Below are positions 25,853-34,621 of a stretch of DNA of 64,000 nucleotides, in pieces (the first letter of the stretch is position 1; each line of letters begins with the position of its first letter). Under the pieces are notes generated by a model that saw only the letters and a list, made by a program, of their open reading frames with translations, had not been told where the DNA came from and ran no database searches. The stretch lies in contig NZ_CH672395.1 of the NCBI RefSeq assembly GCF_000152985.1, positions 1,402,567 to 1,466,566 on the forward strand, given 5' to 3'. The position numbers and the translations under genes were made by a program. This DNA comes from Leeuwenhoekiella blandensis MED217 (lineage in GTDB: Bacteria > Bacteroidota > Bacteroidia > Flavobacteriales > Flavobacteriaceae).

Positions 25853-28417
25853 ATGACTGTGGCTACTAATGCTTGGTTTACCAAGTATTTTACAGATTAT
25901 ACCTACGACGAGATGTTTACCCCAGATCTCAGCGTTAAGGAAGATTGGCAGGAGCTTTTAGAGAACTTTAAGCGCATAGGTATTGACGGCTTAACACAAC
26001 GTCAAAATGATATCAATTGGCTGCTGGAAGAAAACGGGGTTACGTATAATGTGTATAACGATCCCAACGGGCTTAATCGCCCTTGGAATCTTAATGTTGT
26101 TCCTTTTATCCTTAAAGCGAACGAGTGGCAAAAAATTGAAAAAGGCCTTAAACAGCGCGCACACCTACTCGATCTTGTTCTTAAAGATATTTATGGCGAG
26201 CGTAAGTTGATCAAAGAAGGTATTGTACCTCACGAAGTGATCTATGGACATCGCGGATTCCTACGGCAATGTGATAAAATTCAGTATAAAATTGATAAGC
26301 ATTTATTGCTGTATGCCGCAGATTTAGCTCGAGGTACCGATGGCAGAATGTGGGTGGTGAATGATCGTTCTCAAGCACCATCAGGAATGGGGTATGCTCT
26401 TGAAAATCGCTCTACGGCAAACCGCGTTCTTGCCGATATTTTTGGCGAAATGAACATCAAGCGACTTTCAGAATTTTTTAAAGAATTCAACGAGCTGTTG
26501 CTTGAGGCTTCTCCCGATAAAGTTGAAAATCCCAACATTGTTATTCTTACTCCGGGCTCGCATAACGAGACTTATTTTGAACACGCCTATTTAGCTTCAT
26601 TTCTAGGATATCCTTTGGTTCAGGGGAATGACTTGGTCGTTCGCGACGGATTTCTGTTTATGAAATCGCTTAAAGGATTGAAGAAAGTACACGTGGTTTT
26701 GAGACGAGTGGATGATATTTTTACAGATCCACTTGAGTTACGTGAAGACTCTCATCTTGGTGTTGCGGGATTACTGGATGTAGTGCGTAGACAGAATGTA
26801 GCGGTGGTGAATCCCATAGGAAGTGGCGTTTTAGAAAACCCGGGGCTTATTCCTTTTATGCCGGCTATTTGCAAATATTTTTTAAAGGAAGATTTACAGT
26901 TGCCTCAAATTGCGAGTTGGTGGTGTGGTCAGGAGAAAGAGAAAGACTATGTGCTGAAGAATTTAGCAAACCTCGTCATTAAGCCGATTGATCGAACCAA
27001 TCGCGAACATATACATTTTGGATCTCAGATGTCTACCGAAGAGCTTGAAGCACTTCGGAAAGAAATTTTAAAGAAGCCTTATCATTTTGTTGCTCAGGAA
27101 CGCATCAGTTTTTCTACAGCGCCCAACTATTCAAAAGGAACTTTTGAACCGCGTAATATGGTCGCTCGTACGTTTACCATTGCAGGAAAAAGTGGCTACA
27201 ATGTGATGCCGGGCGGATTGGTGCGTGTCGCTCCGGAACGTGGAAAACTAAGGGTTTCTAATCAACGTGGGGGAACCAGTAAAGATTTTTGGATCATTGG
27301 AGATCTTAAAAGTGAAGAGACGGCAAATTATAGTTGGAATCGCAGATCTGCCGTTTCGGTAAGCGGTCTTGATGATCTACCGAGTTTGACTGCGGAAAAT
27401 TTATATTGGGCTGGTCGTTATGTGGGACGCACTTTAGTAAATGCACGTTTTTTACGAATGGTCTTAAAACAGATGAATGCTCCTGAAGCCGAATCTAATC
27501 AACAAACCTGCTCGGTTAAAATGAATATCCTCTATAAGGCTGTTACCCAAATGACCGGTACCTATCCCGGCTTTATGGAGAAAAGTAAGAACGGCACCTA
27601 CGCGATGGACAATCCGCTGAAAGAAATGATGGCGGTAGTTCTTGACCGAAATAAAATAGGAAGTCTAGCTAACTCAATGATGATGTTCAGCAATTCCTAT
27701 TATTCCATAAGGAATTTGTGGAGTAGTGATATGTGGCGGGTTTTTGAAAATATTCAAAAATTGTGGCGCAATCTGGAAAATGAAAAGCAGATCACCGTCA
27801 ATAAAATGATCAAAACCCTTAATCAATTGATTACGCGTTTGATTGCTTTTATGGGACTTATTGAAGAAAGCATTATGGTGGACCAAGGTTTATTGCTTTA
27901 TTTTATTGGTCTTCAGTTAGAGCAAAGTATGCTTACAATAACCAAATGTCGCTCACTTTTGGTGATCAAGCAGTCTGGGCAAACAGAATATGAAGTGCTT
28001 GAGTCGTTGTTGAGCAGTCACGAAAGTTTAAATATTTATCGTTACAGCTACAGGTCTTACATACGCGTAGAACCTGTGATCAGCTTGTTGCTAATGGATT
28101 TGAAATACCCGAGATCATTGGCTTTTCAGCTGGGAAGATTACAAAAAGATATAGCTCGTTTGCCACATTCTCAAAAGTCAGACGCCCTTATGGATTATGA
28201 GAAAAAAGTTTTTGAAGCATTTTCAAAATTACGTTTGGCAAGTTCCGAAGCACTCGCACAAACACAAGACGATCAAGGCAACATACGAGAGCATCTTGAT
28301 GCACTTTTAGAAAGCTTAAGTGACTTATTATTTTCAGCCTCACAATCAATTTCAAATACTTACTTCAACCATACGTATAAGCAGAGTCAATTGGTTGATC
28401 AAAACTTTCCGCTCTAA
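25853..28417 (+). CDS. Circularly permuted ATP-grasp plus alpha-E domain protein
   Basis: Protein of 854 residues. The N-terminal part (about 1-480) is a circularly permuted ATP-grasp (DUF404/DUF407), with ILTPGSHNETYFEHAYLA and VIKPIDRTNREHIHFGS as nucleotide-binding-type blocks, followed by QERISFSTAP. The C-terminal part (about 515-840) is the all-helical alpha-E (DUF403) domain with SLTAENLYWAGRYVGRT at its start. The two domains often occur as separate genes, so this is the fused form. It overlaps the downstream transglutaminase by one base (TAATG). Predicted to ligate an amino compound to a carboxylate; substrate unknown. Confidence 0.92.
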   Translation: MTVATNAWFTKYFTDYTYDEMFTPDLSVKEDWQELLENFKRIGIDGLTQRQNDINWLLEENGVTYNVYNDPNGLNRPWNLNVVPFILKANEWQKIEKGLKQRAHLLDLVLKDIYGERKLIKEGIVPHEVIYGHRGFLRQCDKIQYKIDKHLLLYAADLARGTDGRMWVVNDRSQAPSGMGYALENRSTANRVLADIFGEMNIKRLSEFFKEFNELLLEASPDKVENPNIVILTPGSHNETYFEHAYLASFLGYPLVQGNDLVVRDGFLFMKSLKGLKKVHVVLRRVDDIFTDPLELREDSHLGVAGLLDVVRRQNVAVVNPIGSGVLENPGLIPFMPAICKYFLKEDLQLPQIASWWCGQEKEKDYVLKNLANLVIKPIDRTNREHIHFGSQMSTEELEALRKEILKKPYHFVAQERISFSTAPNYSKGTFEPRNMVARTFTIAGKSGYNVMPGGLVRVAPERGKLRVSNQRGGTSKDFWIIGDLKSEETANYSWNRRSAVSVSGLDDLPSLTAENLYWAGRYVGRTLVNARFLRMVLKQMNAPEAESNQQTCSVKMNILYKAVTQMTGTYPGFMEKSKNGTYAMDNPLKEMMAVVLDRNKIGSLANSMMMFSNSYYSIRNLWSSDMWRVFENIQKLWRNLENEKQITVNKMIKTLNQLITRLIAFMGLIEESIMVDQGLLLYFIGLQLEQSMLTITKCRSLLVIKQSGQTEYEVLESLLSSHESLNIYRYSYRSYIRVEPVISLLLMDLKYPRSLAFQLGRLQKDIARLPHSQKSDALMDYEKKVFEAFSKLRLASSEALAQTQDDQGNIREHLDALLESLSDLLFSASQSISNTYFNHTYKQSQLVDQNFPL

Positions 28418-29307
28418 TGCTATATTCGGTAACGCATACCACAAAGTACGATTATGATGCTCCTGTGAGCTATTGTCATAATATCGCTGTTTTAAAACCG
28501 CGACGCTCACTAGGGCAGGAGTTGCTAGAATACAAGATGGCGATTACACCCGAAGCCGATGAAGTCTCTGAGCGCGTTGATTTCTTCGGAAATTACATCA
28601 CTCGTTTTTCCATTCAGAAAGAACATAGGCAGTTGAAAGTGACCACAACCAGCAAATTGCGCAGGGAATATGAGCAGTTTAAAACAGACTTTAGGTCAGA
28701 TAAATGTACACGTGTTACGCTAGATCAGGCCAAAGAAAATCTTTTAAAAACTGAAATTGAAATATTAGAGGCTAAGCAGTTTGTCTTAGATTCTATTTTT
28801 ATCAATAAAACCGGTGAAGCGGTTGAAAAATATGCTCGCGAAAGCTTTAAATCCAATCGTTCAGTATTTGAAGCTGCCGAGGAATTGATGCAGCGTATTT
28901 ATACTGATTTTGATTTTGTTTCAGGGTTCACCAGTGTTTCTACGCCAATACATGAAGTGATGGAAGAACGTAAGGGCGTTTGTCAGGATTTTGCGCAAAT
29001 CGCTATTGCGTGTATTCGATCTATAGGGCTGCCCGCACGTTACATCAGTGGATACATAGAAACCTTACCACCTCCGGGCCAAGAAAAATTAATTGGAGCC
29101 GATGCATCTCATGCGTGGTTCTCTATTTTTATCCCGGGTTTTGGGTGGGTAGATTTTGATCCTACCAATAATCAAATCCCCGGCGACCAGCATCTGGTCG
29201 TAGGTTGGGGAAGAGATTATTATGATGTTCCTCCTTTAAAAGGAGTAGTTTATGGTAGTGGAAAAAGTCAACTTTCAGTCGAAGTTGATATTGCACGTGT
29301 TGTTTAA
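28417..29307 (+). CDS. Transglutaminase-like cysteine protease
   Basis: Protein of 296 residues with a bacterial transglutaminase N-terminal beta domain (about 1-85, starting VTHTTKYDYDAPV) and a papain-like core. The triad is Cys189 (KGVCQDFAQI), His232 (SHAWFSIFIPG) and Asp248 (DFDPTNN). No signal peptide, so it acts in the cytoplasm together with the two upstream gene products. It probably works as a peptidase or amidase that hydrolyses the bond made by the ligase partners. It ends 4 bases inside a convergent GNAT gene. Confidence 0.92.
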   Translation: MLYSVTHTTKYDYDAPVSYCHNIAVLKPRRSLGQELLEYKMAITPEADEVSERVDFFGNYITRFSIQKEHRQLKVTTTSKLRREYEQFKTDFRSDKCTRVTLDQAKENLLKTEIEILEAKQFVLDSIFINKTGEAVEKYARESFKSNRSVFEAAEELMQRIYTDFDFVSGFTSVSTPIHEVMEERKGVCQDFAQIAIACIRSIGLPARYISGYIETLPPPGQEKLIGADASHAWFSIFIPGFGWVDFDPTNNQIPGDQHLVVGWGRDYYDVPPLKGVVYGSGKSQLSVEVDIARVV

Positions 29308-29762
29308 ACAGCAGCAAGATATTTTAGGAAACACATACTGCCGCCTACGCCGCTGTATTGCCCATAATTAGGAATAACATCATATTCCCGTTTTTTGTAA
29401 AGTGCAATTGCCGGCGGTTGAAAAATTCCGGTTTCAAGTACACACTTTGTGTAACCTATTTCACTTGCCCAGTTTTCTAAAGCTTCAAGAATAGCACTCG
29501 CATAACCGCGTTTGCGGTACAAAGGCTTGGTGTACATTCTTTTGATCTCTACGCTTTTAGGACCGTATTCCCTAAAGGAACCACAGGCTACCGGAATTCC
29601 ACTGTCGTATGCGACAATGACATTTTTTATTCGGTCTAATGCATTAAATTGATTGTAAAATGCGTGATCAGCACCGTCTGTAACTTTGAGGGTTTGATCA
29701 AGTTCTTTTACCATTTTTAAGAAATCGGCATTTTTTGAGTCGGTACGTACAAGATTTAGCAT
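29304..29762 (-). CDS. GNAT family N-acetyltransferase
   Basis: Acetyl-CoA-dependent transferase of 152 residues. The central strand with VEIKRMYTKPLYRKRGYASAI contains motif A, where the R/KxxGxG/A acetyl-CoA loop reads RKRGYA. A LETGIFQPPAIALYKKREY segment provides motif B. The acceptor cannot be deduced. It is convergent with the transglutaminase operon (4-base overlap at the stops) and has its own 231-base upstream region. Confidence 0.9.
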   Translation of the reverse strand: MLNLVRTDSKNADFLKMVKELDQTLKVTDGADHAFYNQFNALDRIKNVIVAYDSGIPVACGSFREYGPKSVEIKRMYTKPLYRKRGYASAILEALENWASEIGYTKCVLETGIFQPPAIALYKKREYDVIPNYGQYSGVGGSMCFLKYLAAV

Positions 29763-29907
29763 ATTTCGTAAATGTGTTTGGTTGGTAGTTGAACTTGAAA
29801 GATACGGTTCTCTTGTACTTTTTAAAACTTTTGAAGGAAGTATTTGTTAGAGATTTTTTAACTAAAGTCTTTGTGCTGCCTAAATGCTGCTTGCCAAACA
29901 ATAACGC

Positions 29908-29943
29908 AAAAAAATAGCCTGCCTTTTAAGACAGACTTTTTTA
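29908..29943 (-). terminator. Intrinsic terminator for the 72-residue gene
   Basis: On the minus strand the arms AGTCTGTC and GGCAGGCT pair with two G-U wobbles around a TTAAAA loop, followed by a run of T. On the plus strand the same arms would have C-A mismatches, so it acts mainly on the minus strand. Confidence 0.75.
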
Positions 29944-29993
29944 GTACTAAAAAATTATAGATACCACCATTGTAAATGGCATCCAGATCAAGT

Positions 29994-30212
29994 TTACTTT
30001 AAAGGTTCGAGTTCGCCAACGGCCAAACCCAAACTGTTGAGTTCATTTTTGATGCGCTCATAAACGCTTGGTTTTGCATAGTCGACCGCAATGATTTGTT
30101 CTTTGAGATTGATCTCCAAAACACGCACTTCCATAATCCTATTGAGACATCTATTGATCACTTCTTGTGAACCTTTGAAGTTTTGATTTGCGATTTGGAG
30201 CGTAGCTTTCAT
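29994..30212 (-). CDS. Small HMA-like domain protein without metal cysteines
   Basis: Protein of 72 residues with a beta-alpha-beta-beta-alpha-beta pattern like heavy-metal-associated domains: TLQIANQNF, a helix QEVINRCLNRI, VRVLEINLKEQIIAVDYAKP, then a helix SVYERIKNELNSLG ending in AVGELEP. The CxxC metal site is missing, so it is unlikely to carry copper. It has its own terminator and ends 230 bases before the GNAT start. I do not know a function; regulatory or protein-binding use of the fold is possible. Confidence 0.7.
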   Translation of the reverse strand: MKATLQIANQNFKGSQEVINRCLNRIMEVRVLEINLKEQIIAVDYAKPSVYERIKNELNSLGLAVGELEPLK

Positions 30213-30377
30213 AAGATTGTTGTGGTTTAGATCAGACTTGGGCTTTTAAAATTACAACAAGAATTTGTAGGAATTACTAATCAAAAGCTCAAAATCTACT
30301 GATTAACAATATTTTAGTGTTAAATTTTTTAACTAAACCGGTTTAGGGAATTTAAAAATGTATGTGTTTATTTTACA

Positions 30378-30755
30378 CTAAAGGATTTTTCCTGCTAAGT
30401 AGCGCTGTATAGCATAGACATCAATTTGCTTATTAAACTTCTTACTTACGCTAGGAACATTTTCGCTAGAGATCCAGATTTTCAATTCAGCATCTAAATC
30501 AAAAGTTCCGGCGGTTTCTAAAGAAAAGCGAGAAATATTCTTGTAAGGCAAACTTTTATATTCGGTTTTTCTTCCTGTAAGTCCTTGTTTATCTACAAGG
30601 ATTAGCCGTTTAGAAGTAAAAATGAAGACGTCTCTGAGCAGCTGAAATCCAACTTCAATATGTTCTCTTTCTGTAAGCAAGCGATCGTATTTCTTGGTAA
30701 GGTCTTCTAAAGACATTTCGCTGGCATTCCCTAATATTCTATCAATGATACTCAT
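30378..30755 (-). CDS. PH-domain protein (bacterial YvbH/PH_3-like)
   Basis: Protein of 125 residues. After a short helical N-terminus (MSIIDRILGNAS), the chain folds as a bacterial pleckstrin-homology-like domain: FQLLRDVFIFTSKRLILVDKQG, then KTEYKSLPYKNISRFSLETAG, then LDAELKIWISS, and a closing helix. These are the usual strands of the PF08000-type family. No signal peptide. Role unknown. It is preceded and followed by AT-rich gaps of about 165-175 bases with no other gene I can support. Confidence 0.82.
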   Translation of the reverse strand: MSIIDRILGNASEMSLEDLTKKYDRLLTEREHIEVGFQLLRDVFIFTSKRLILVDKQGLTGRKTEYKSLPYKNISRFSLETAGTFDLDAELKIWISSENVPSVSKKFNKQIDVYAIQRYLAGKIL

Positions 30756-30881
30756 GGTTCGTTTAAATTATGTTATCAGGAGTATAAGAAAGGCAGTCTG
30801 CAATCTCCTAGGGAATGGCTTGTTTAACAAGCATTTAATAAAGCTTACTTAGTTTATACTAGTAACAAGTATTTACGCATA

Positions 30882-30909
30882 AAAAAAGCCCCCAAGAGGG
30901 AGCTTTTTG
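30882..30909 (-). terminator. Intrinsic terminator after xylA
   Basis: Hairpin with arms AAAAAGC and GCTTTTT plus CCC/GGG pairs around a short loop, with one internal mismatch. On the minus strand it ends in a run of T, 22 bases beyond the xylA stop. Confidence 0.8.
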
Positions 30910-30930
30910 AAGATTATTAGGAGACAATTA

Positions 30931-32241
30931 TTAGAAGGCGTTAGCCACTAAATGCTCGTAAAGTTCTTGTCTTCCGCTCAATGGGGTAGGCTCACCACTT
31001 TTTCTTCCTATTTCACTAAGTTGCTCAAGGCTTAAAGTACCGTTTTCAAACTTGGCTCCATTTCCGCCATCAAAAGAGGCGTACCGTTCTTTACGTAAGG
31101 TGCTATATGATGTGTTTTGCAATAGATGATCTGCAGCGATCAGGCCACGTGCAAAGGTGTCCATCCCGGCGATGTGTGCTATAAATTTATCTTCAAGGTC
31201 AATCGAGTTGCGACGCACTTTGGCATCAAAATTTATTCCGCCGCCTTGAATACCACCGCCTTCAAGAATGACTAGCATGGCTTGTGTAACTTCAAAAACA
31301 TCTATCGGGAACTGGTCTGTATCCCAGCCGTTTTGATAATCTCCGCGATTGGCATCGATACTTCCTAACATGCCTGCATCTACAGCAACTTGTAATTCGT
31401 GCTCAAACGTATGACTTGCCAGAGTTGCATGATTCACTTCAATATTCAGTTTAAAGTCATCTTGCAAACCATATTTGTTGATGAAGCCAAGACTTGTTGC
31501 AGCATCAAAATCATATTGATGCTTGGTTGGTTCCATAGGTTTTGGCTCGATAAGGAAATTTCCTTTAAAACCTTGTTTGCGGGCATAATCTCTAGCCATG
31601 GTAAGAAATTGTGCTAGGTGATCTTGCTCGCGTTTCATATTGGTATTCAAAAGACTCATATAGCCTTCACGACCACCCCAGAACACGTAGTTCTCACCAC
31701 CCAATTCAAGTGTGGCATCTATGGCTATTTTCAATTGAGCGCCGGCATAGGCCACCACGTCAAAATTAGGGTTGGTTGCTGCGCCATTCATATAACGCGG
31801 ATTACTAAAGAGGTTTGAAGTTCCCCATAAAAGCTTGATGCCGCTTTCTTGCTGTTTTGTTTTTGCATAGTCAACAACCGCTGCAATGCGCTTTTCAAAT
31901 TTGGCGAGATCAGGCGTTTCATCTACAAGATCTACATCATGAAAACAATAATACGGCAAGCCCAGCTTGGTCATAAATTCAAAAGCTGCATCCATTTTAT
32001 CTTTAGCACGAGCCACAGGATCAGGATTGGCATCCCAGGCAAAAGTTTCGGTAGGAGCACCAAACGGATCTCCGCCTTTATTGTTGAGCGTATGCCAATA
32101 AGCCATCGCAAAGCGCATATGCTCTTTAAGTGTTTTTCCTGCGACTACTTTATTTTCATCGTAGTATTTAAAAGCAAGAGGATTATCGCTTTCTTTTCCC
32201 TCAAATTTGATCGGGTCTATGTTTTTAAAATAGGTGCTCAT
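30931..32241 (-). CDS. xylA: Xylose isomerase
   Basis: Converts D-xylose to D-xylulose using two divalent metal ions. The 436 residues fit the class II size. Conserved blocks are FCFHDVD-like [12 protein letters not shown] (catalytic His about 100), [10 protein letters not shown], the metal-binding [18 protein letters not shown] with its Glu, and [17 protein letters not shown] with metal and catalytic residues. Its start codon overlaps the xylB stop by 1 base, so the two are one operon read leftward, xylB first. A terminator follows. Confidence 0.97.
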   Translation of the reverse strand: MSTYFKNIDPIKFEGKESDNPLAFKYYDENKVVAGKTLKEHMRFAMAYWHTLNNKGGDPFGAPTETFAWDANPDPVARAKDKMDAAFEFMTKLGLPYYCFHDVDLVDETPDLAKFEKRIAAVVDYAKTKQQESGIKLLWGTSNLFSNPRYMNGAATNPNFDVVAYAGAQLKIAIDATLELGGENYVFWGGREGYMSLLNTNMKREQDHLAQFLTMARDYARKQGFKGNFLIEPKPMEPTKHQYDFDAATSLGFINKYGLQDDFKLNIEVNHATLASHTFEHELQVAVDAGMLGSIDANRGDYQNGWDTDQFPIDVFEVTQAMLVILEGGGIQGGGINFDAKVRRNSIDLEDKFIAHIAGMDTFARGLIAADHLLQNTSYSTLRKERYASFDGGNGAKFENGTLSLEQLSEIGRKSGEPTPLSGRQELYEHLVANAF

Positions 32242-33731
32242 TAATCTAGTATTTGAATATTCTTTTTCCAGGTTTGATATAAATTAGTGTAGTGTTCTTT
32301 CAATGCTGATTGAGGTTCCTGAGTGCTTAACAATTCTAGTCCTTGTGCAGCTTCATCCAGACTTTTATAAAATCCGTAGCCATAAGCAGCGCCACGGGCA
32401 GCACCTTCAGCACCATTGGTTTCGTACAGTTCTAAGGAAGTCTGCGTAGTATTCACAAAAATCTCTCTAAATACCGGACTTAAAAATAAATTGGCTTTTG
32501 TTGCTTTTACAGAAGTACCACCGGCACCAATTTGCTGCATCACCTCAAAGCCATAATTCATTGCATATACAATACCTTCACAAGCCGCACGAACCATATG
32601 CGTAGCTGCGTGCCTGTTGAAATCTAAATTTTGCAGACCGCTAAAGGATTTTTTATTGTTAAAAATGCGTTCAACACCATTGCCAAAAGGGTAGAAGTGT
32701 AAGCCATCACTACCCGGGCCTACTTTTGCCGCTTGTGCATTTAGGAAGTCGTAGGAAAGCAATTCATCTTTTCCGGTGGAGAGCATTTTACGCAACCATT
32801 GGTATAAGATCCCAGAACCATTAATGCATAATAAAACACCGTTGCGTTTCTGAGCTTCCGTGTTGTTTACGTGCAAAAAGGTGTTGATACGGTTTTCTGC
32901 ATCAAAAACATCTTGATCGGTCACCGAATAGATCACTGCCGAAGTTCCCGCAGTAGTAGCGATTTCTCCGGGTTTGTTGACGTTAAGTGCAAGCGCATTG
33001 TTGGGTTGATCTCCGGCTCTGTAAGTGATTTCTACATTTTTTGAAAGTCCTAAAGCTTCAGCGATTTTAGGAGCAATAGTCGCTTGATGACTAAAATTAG
33101 CAACGATCTCCGGAATTACCGCACGCGGAAGGTCTAAAGCCTCGAGTACTTCTTCGGCTAGAGCATTCTTTTTAAAGTCCCAGAGTGCAGCTTCAGAAAG
33201 GCCAGATTTACTGGTTTGTGCTACTCCAGAAAATTTAGCTGCCAGATAATCTCCGGGCAACATCATATGTGCAATTTGATCAAAAAGTTGAGGTTCGTTT
33301 TCTTGAACCCATTTCAACTTAGAAGCGGTAAAATTCCCCGGACTTTGTAGAACCCGGTCTTGAAAAAAGCTTGCTCCTTTTTCCTGATAGTATTTTTCAC
33401 CTATAGAAGCAGCACGACTATCACACCAGATAATAGACGGGCGCAGCACATTTAAATCTTTATCGGTAAGCACGAGGCCGTGCATTTGATAAGAAATACC
33501 AATGGCTTTGATCTGTTTAAGATCGATACCTTGATTGCCTAGTTTTTTGATGCCGTTACACGTGTATTCCCACCATTTTTCGGGATGCTGTTCTGCCCAG
33601 CCACTTTGAGGTGCATCAATGCGCATTTCTTGATCAGGAACCGAAGAACTGGCTACCGATTTGCCGGTATTGGCATCAAGAACGGCTAGCTTGATCGATG
33701 AGCTGCCCAAGTCGATTCCTAAAAAATACAT
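32241..33731 (-). CDS. xylB: Xylulokinase
   Basis: FGGY-family carbohydrate kinase of 496 residues, which phosphorylates D-xylulose to xylulose 5-phosphate for the pentose phosphate pathway. The N-terminal ATPase domain begins [28 protein letters not shown] and [10 protein letters not shown] are substrate-site blocks, with the catalytic Asp probably in the [12 protein letters not shown] region. The C-terminal half carries the [13 protein letters not shown] signature and a [12 protein letters not shown] block. It is the first gene of the xylBA operon, divergent from a Nudix-type regulator 137 bases away. Confidence 0.96.
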   Translation of the reverse strand: MYFLGIDLGSSSIKLAVLDANTGKSVASSSVPDQEMRIDAPQSGWAEQHPEKWWEYTCNGIKKLGNQGIDLKQIKAIGISYQMHGLVLTDKDLNVLRPSIIWCDSRAASIGEKYYQEKGASFFQDRVLQSPGNFTASKLKWVQENEPQLFDQIAHMMLPGDYLAAKFSGVAQTSKSGLSEAALWDFKKNALAEEVLEALDLPRAVIPEIVANFSHQATIAPKIAEALGLSKNVEITYRAGDQPNNALALNVNKPGEIATTAGTSAVIYSVTDQDVFDAENRINTFLHVNNTEAQKRNGVLLCINGSGILYQWLRKMLSTGKDELLSYDFLNAQAAKVGPGSDGLHFYPFGNGVERIFNNKKSFSGLQNLDFNRHAATHMVRAACEGIVYAMNYGFEVMQQIGAGGTSVKATKANLFLSPVFREIFVNTTQTSLELYETNGAEGAARGAAYGYGFYKSLDEAAQGLELLSTQEPQSALKEHYTNLYQTWKKNIQILD

Positions 33732-33771
33732 AAGCGTTTAAATTAAATCTCTTATTTTAGTCCAATGGACA

Positions 33772-33796
33772 ACTTATAGTTTTTATGACTACAAGT
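33772..33796. promoter_or_regulatory. Candidate operator between xylB and the Nudix regulator
   Basis: Imperfect inverted repeat with arms ACTTATAG (33772-33779) and CTACAAGT (33789-33796) and a 9-base spacer, matching at 7 of 8 positions. It sits in the divergent promoter region, the expected place for an NrtR-family operator. Candidate only; binding is inferred from position. Confidence 0.45.
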
Positions 33797-33868
33797 ATAC
33801 ATATAAAAATATAATTATCACAATACCCATTAAAACTATCTCGTCATTAGCGATTGAGAACCAGAATT

Positions 33869-34564
33869 ATGACAAAACAAAATGAAGCGACCATACTCGA
33901 TAGTATAACCATTGATTGCGTGATTTTTGGTTTTAATCAAGGAACCTTAGAAGTACTTTTGGTCAAGCATGCTGATGGAATAAGCAAGGATAAATGGGGC
34001 CTTCCGGGAGGATGGATCTTTACCGATGAAAGTACAGACGCTGCTGCAAATAGGTTGCTGTTGGAGCTTACCGGGATAAAAGATGTTTATCTAGAACAGC
34101 TGCGTGCCTTTAGTGAACCCGATCGTTTTCCTTTGTCGCGAGTGATCACGGTAGGGTATTATGCTTTGATCAAAAAGGAAGATTGGACTGGTTTAAAGCC
34201 TGGTGCAACCGCGTCTGAAGTGGGCTGGTTTAAGGTTTCTGAAGTGGAGACGCTTATTTATGATCACTTGCATATTCTGGGGGTCGGATTGCGCAGGTTA
34301 CGTCGCCGAATTAAACAGGAACCTATAGGTTTTAACCTTTTGCCTGAAAAATTCACACTGCTTCAGTTGATGCATTTGTATGAAGAAATTTTAGGCTACG
34401 AGATGGATAAACCCAACTTTAGAAGAAAAATTTTAAGAATGAATTTACTCACTGCACTTGACGAAAAGCAAAAAGATGTATCGCATCGTGCAGCAAAACT
34501 GTATAAATTCAACCCGGATACCTATCAAAAGTTGATAGAAAAGGGATTCAATTTTGAATTTTAA
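33869..34564 (+). CDS. NrtR-family Nudix transcriptional regulator of xylose use
   Basis: Protein of 231 residues with an N-terminal Nudix domain and a C-terminal winged helix (about 150-231, FTLLQLMHLYEEILG and LRMNLLTALDE). The Nudix box is degenerate: GGWIFTDESTDAAANRLL keeps the Gly and first Glu but replaces the catalytic REUxEE glutamates with Leu, so it should bind ligand without hydrolysing it. This is typical of NrtR relatives that sense sugars or sugar phosphates. I start at the ATG at 33869 rather than a TTG 15 bases earlier. Divergent from xylB, so probably its regulator. Confidence 0.88.
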   Translation: MTKQNEATILDSITIDCVIFGFNQGTLEVLLVKHADGISKDKWGLPGGWIFTDESTDAAANRLLLELTGIKDVYLEQLRAFSEPDRFPLSRVITVGYYALIKKEDWTGLKPGATASEVGWFKVSEVETLIYDHLHILGVGLRRLRRRIKQEPIGFNLLPEKFTLLQLMHLYEEILGYEMDKPNFRRKILRMNLLTALDEKQKDVSHRAAKLYKFNPDTYQKLIEKGFNFEF

Positions 34565-34572
34565 ACCTAAAA

Positions 34573-34600
34573 AAAGCCGCAATTATTTAATTACGGCTTT
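34573..34600. terminator. Bidirectional terminator between the Nudix regulator and efflux operon
   Basis: Hairpin with arms AAAGCCGCAATT (34573-34584) and AATTACGGCTTT (34589-34600), with one mismatch near the middle of the stem. A and T runs flank it, so it can end transcripts from both converging genes. Confidence 0.8.
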
Positions 34601-34621
34601 AATTTTTATAAGCATTTATTT

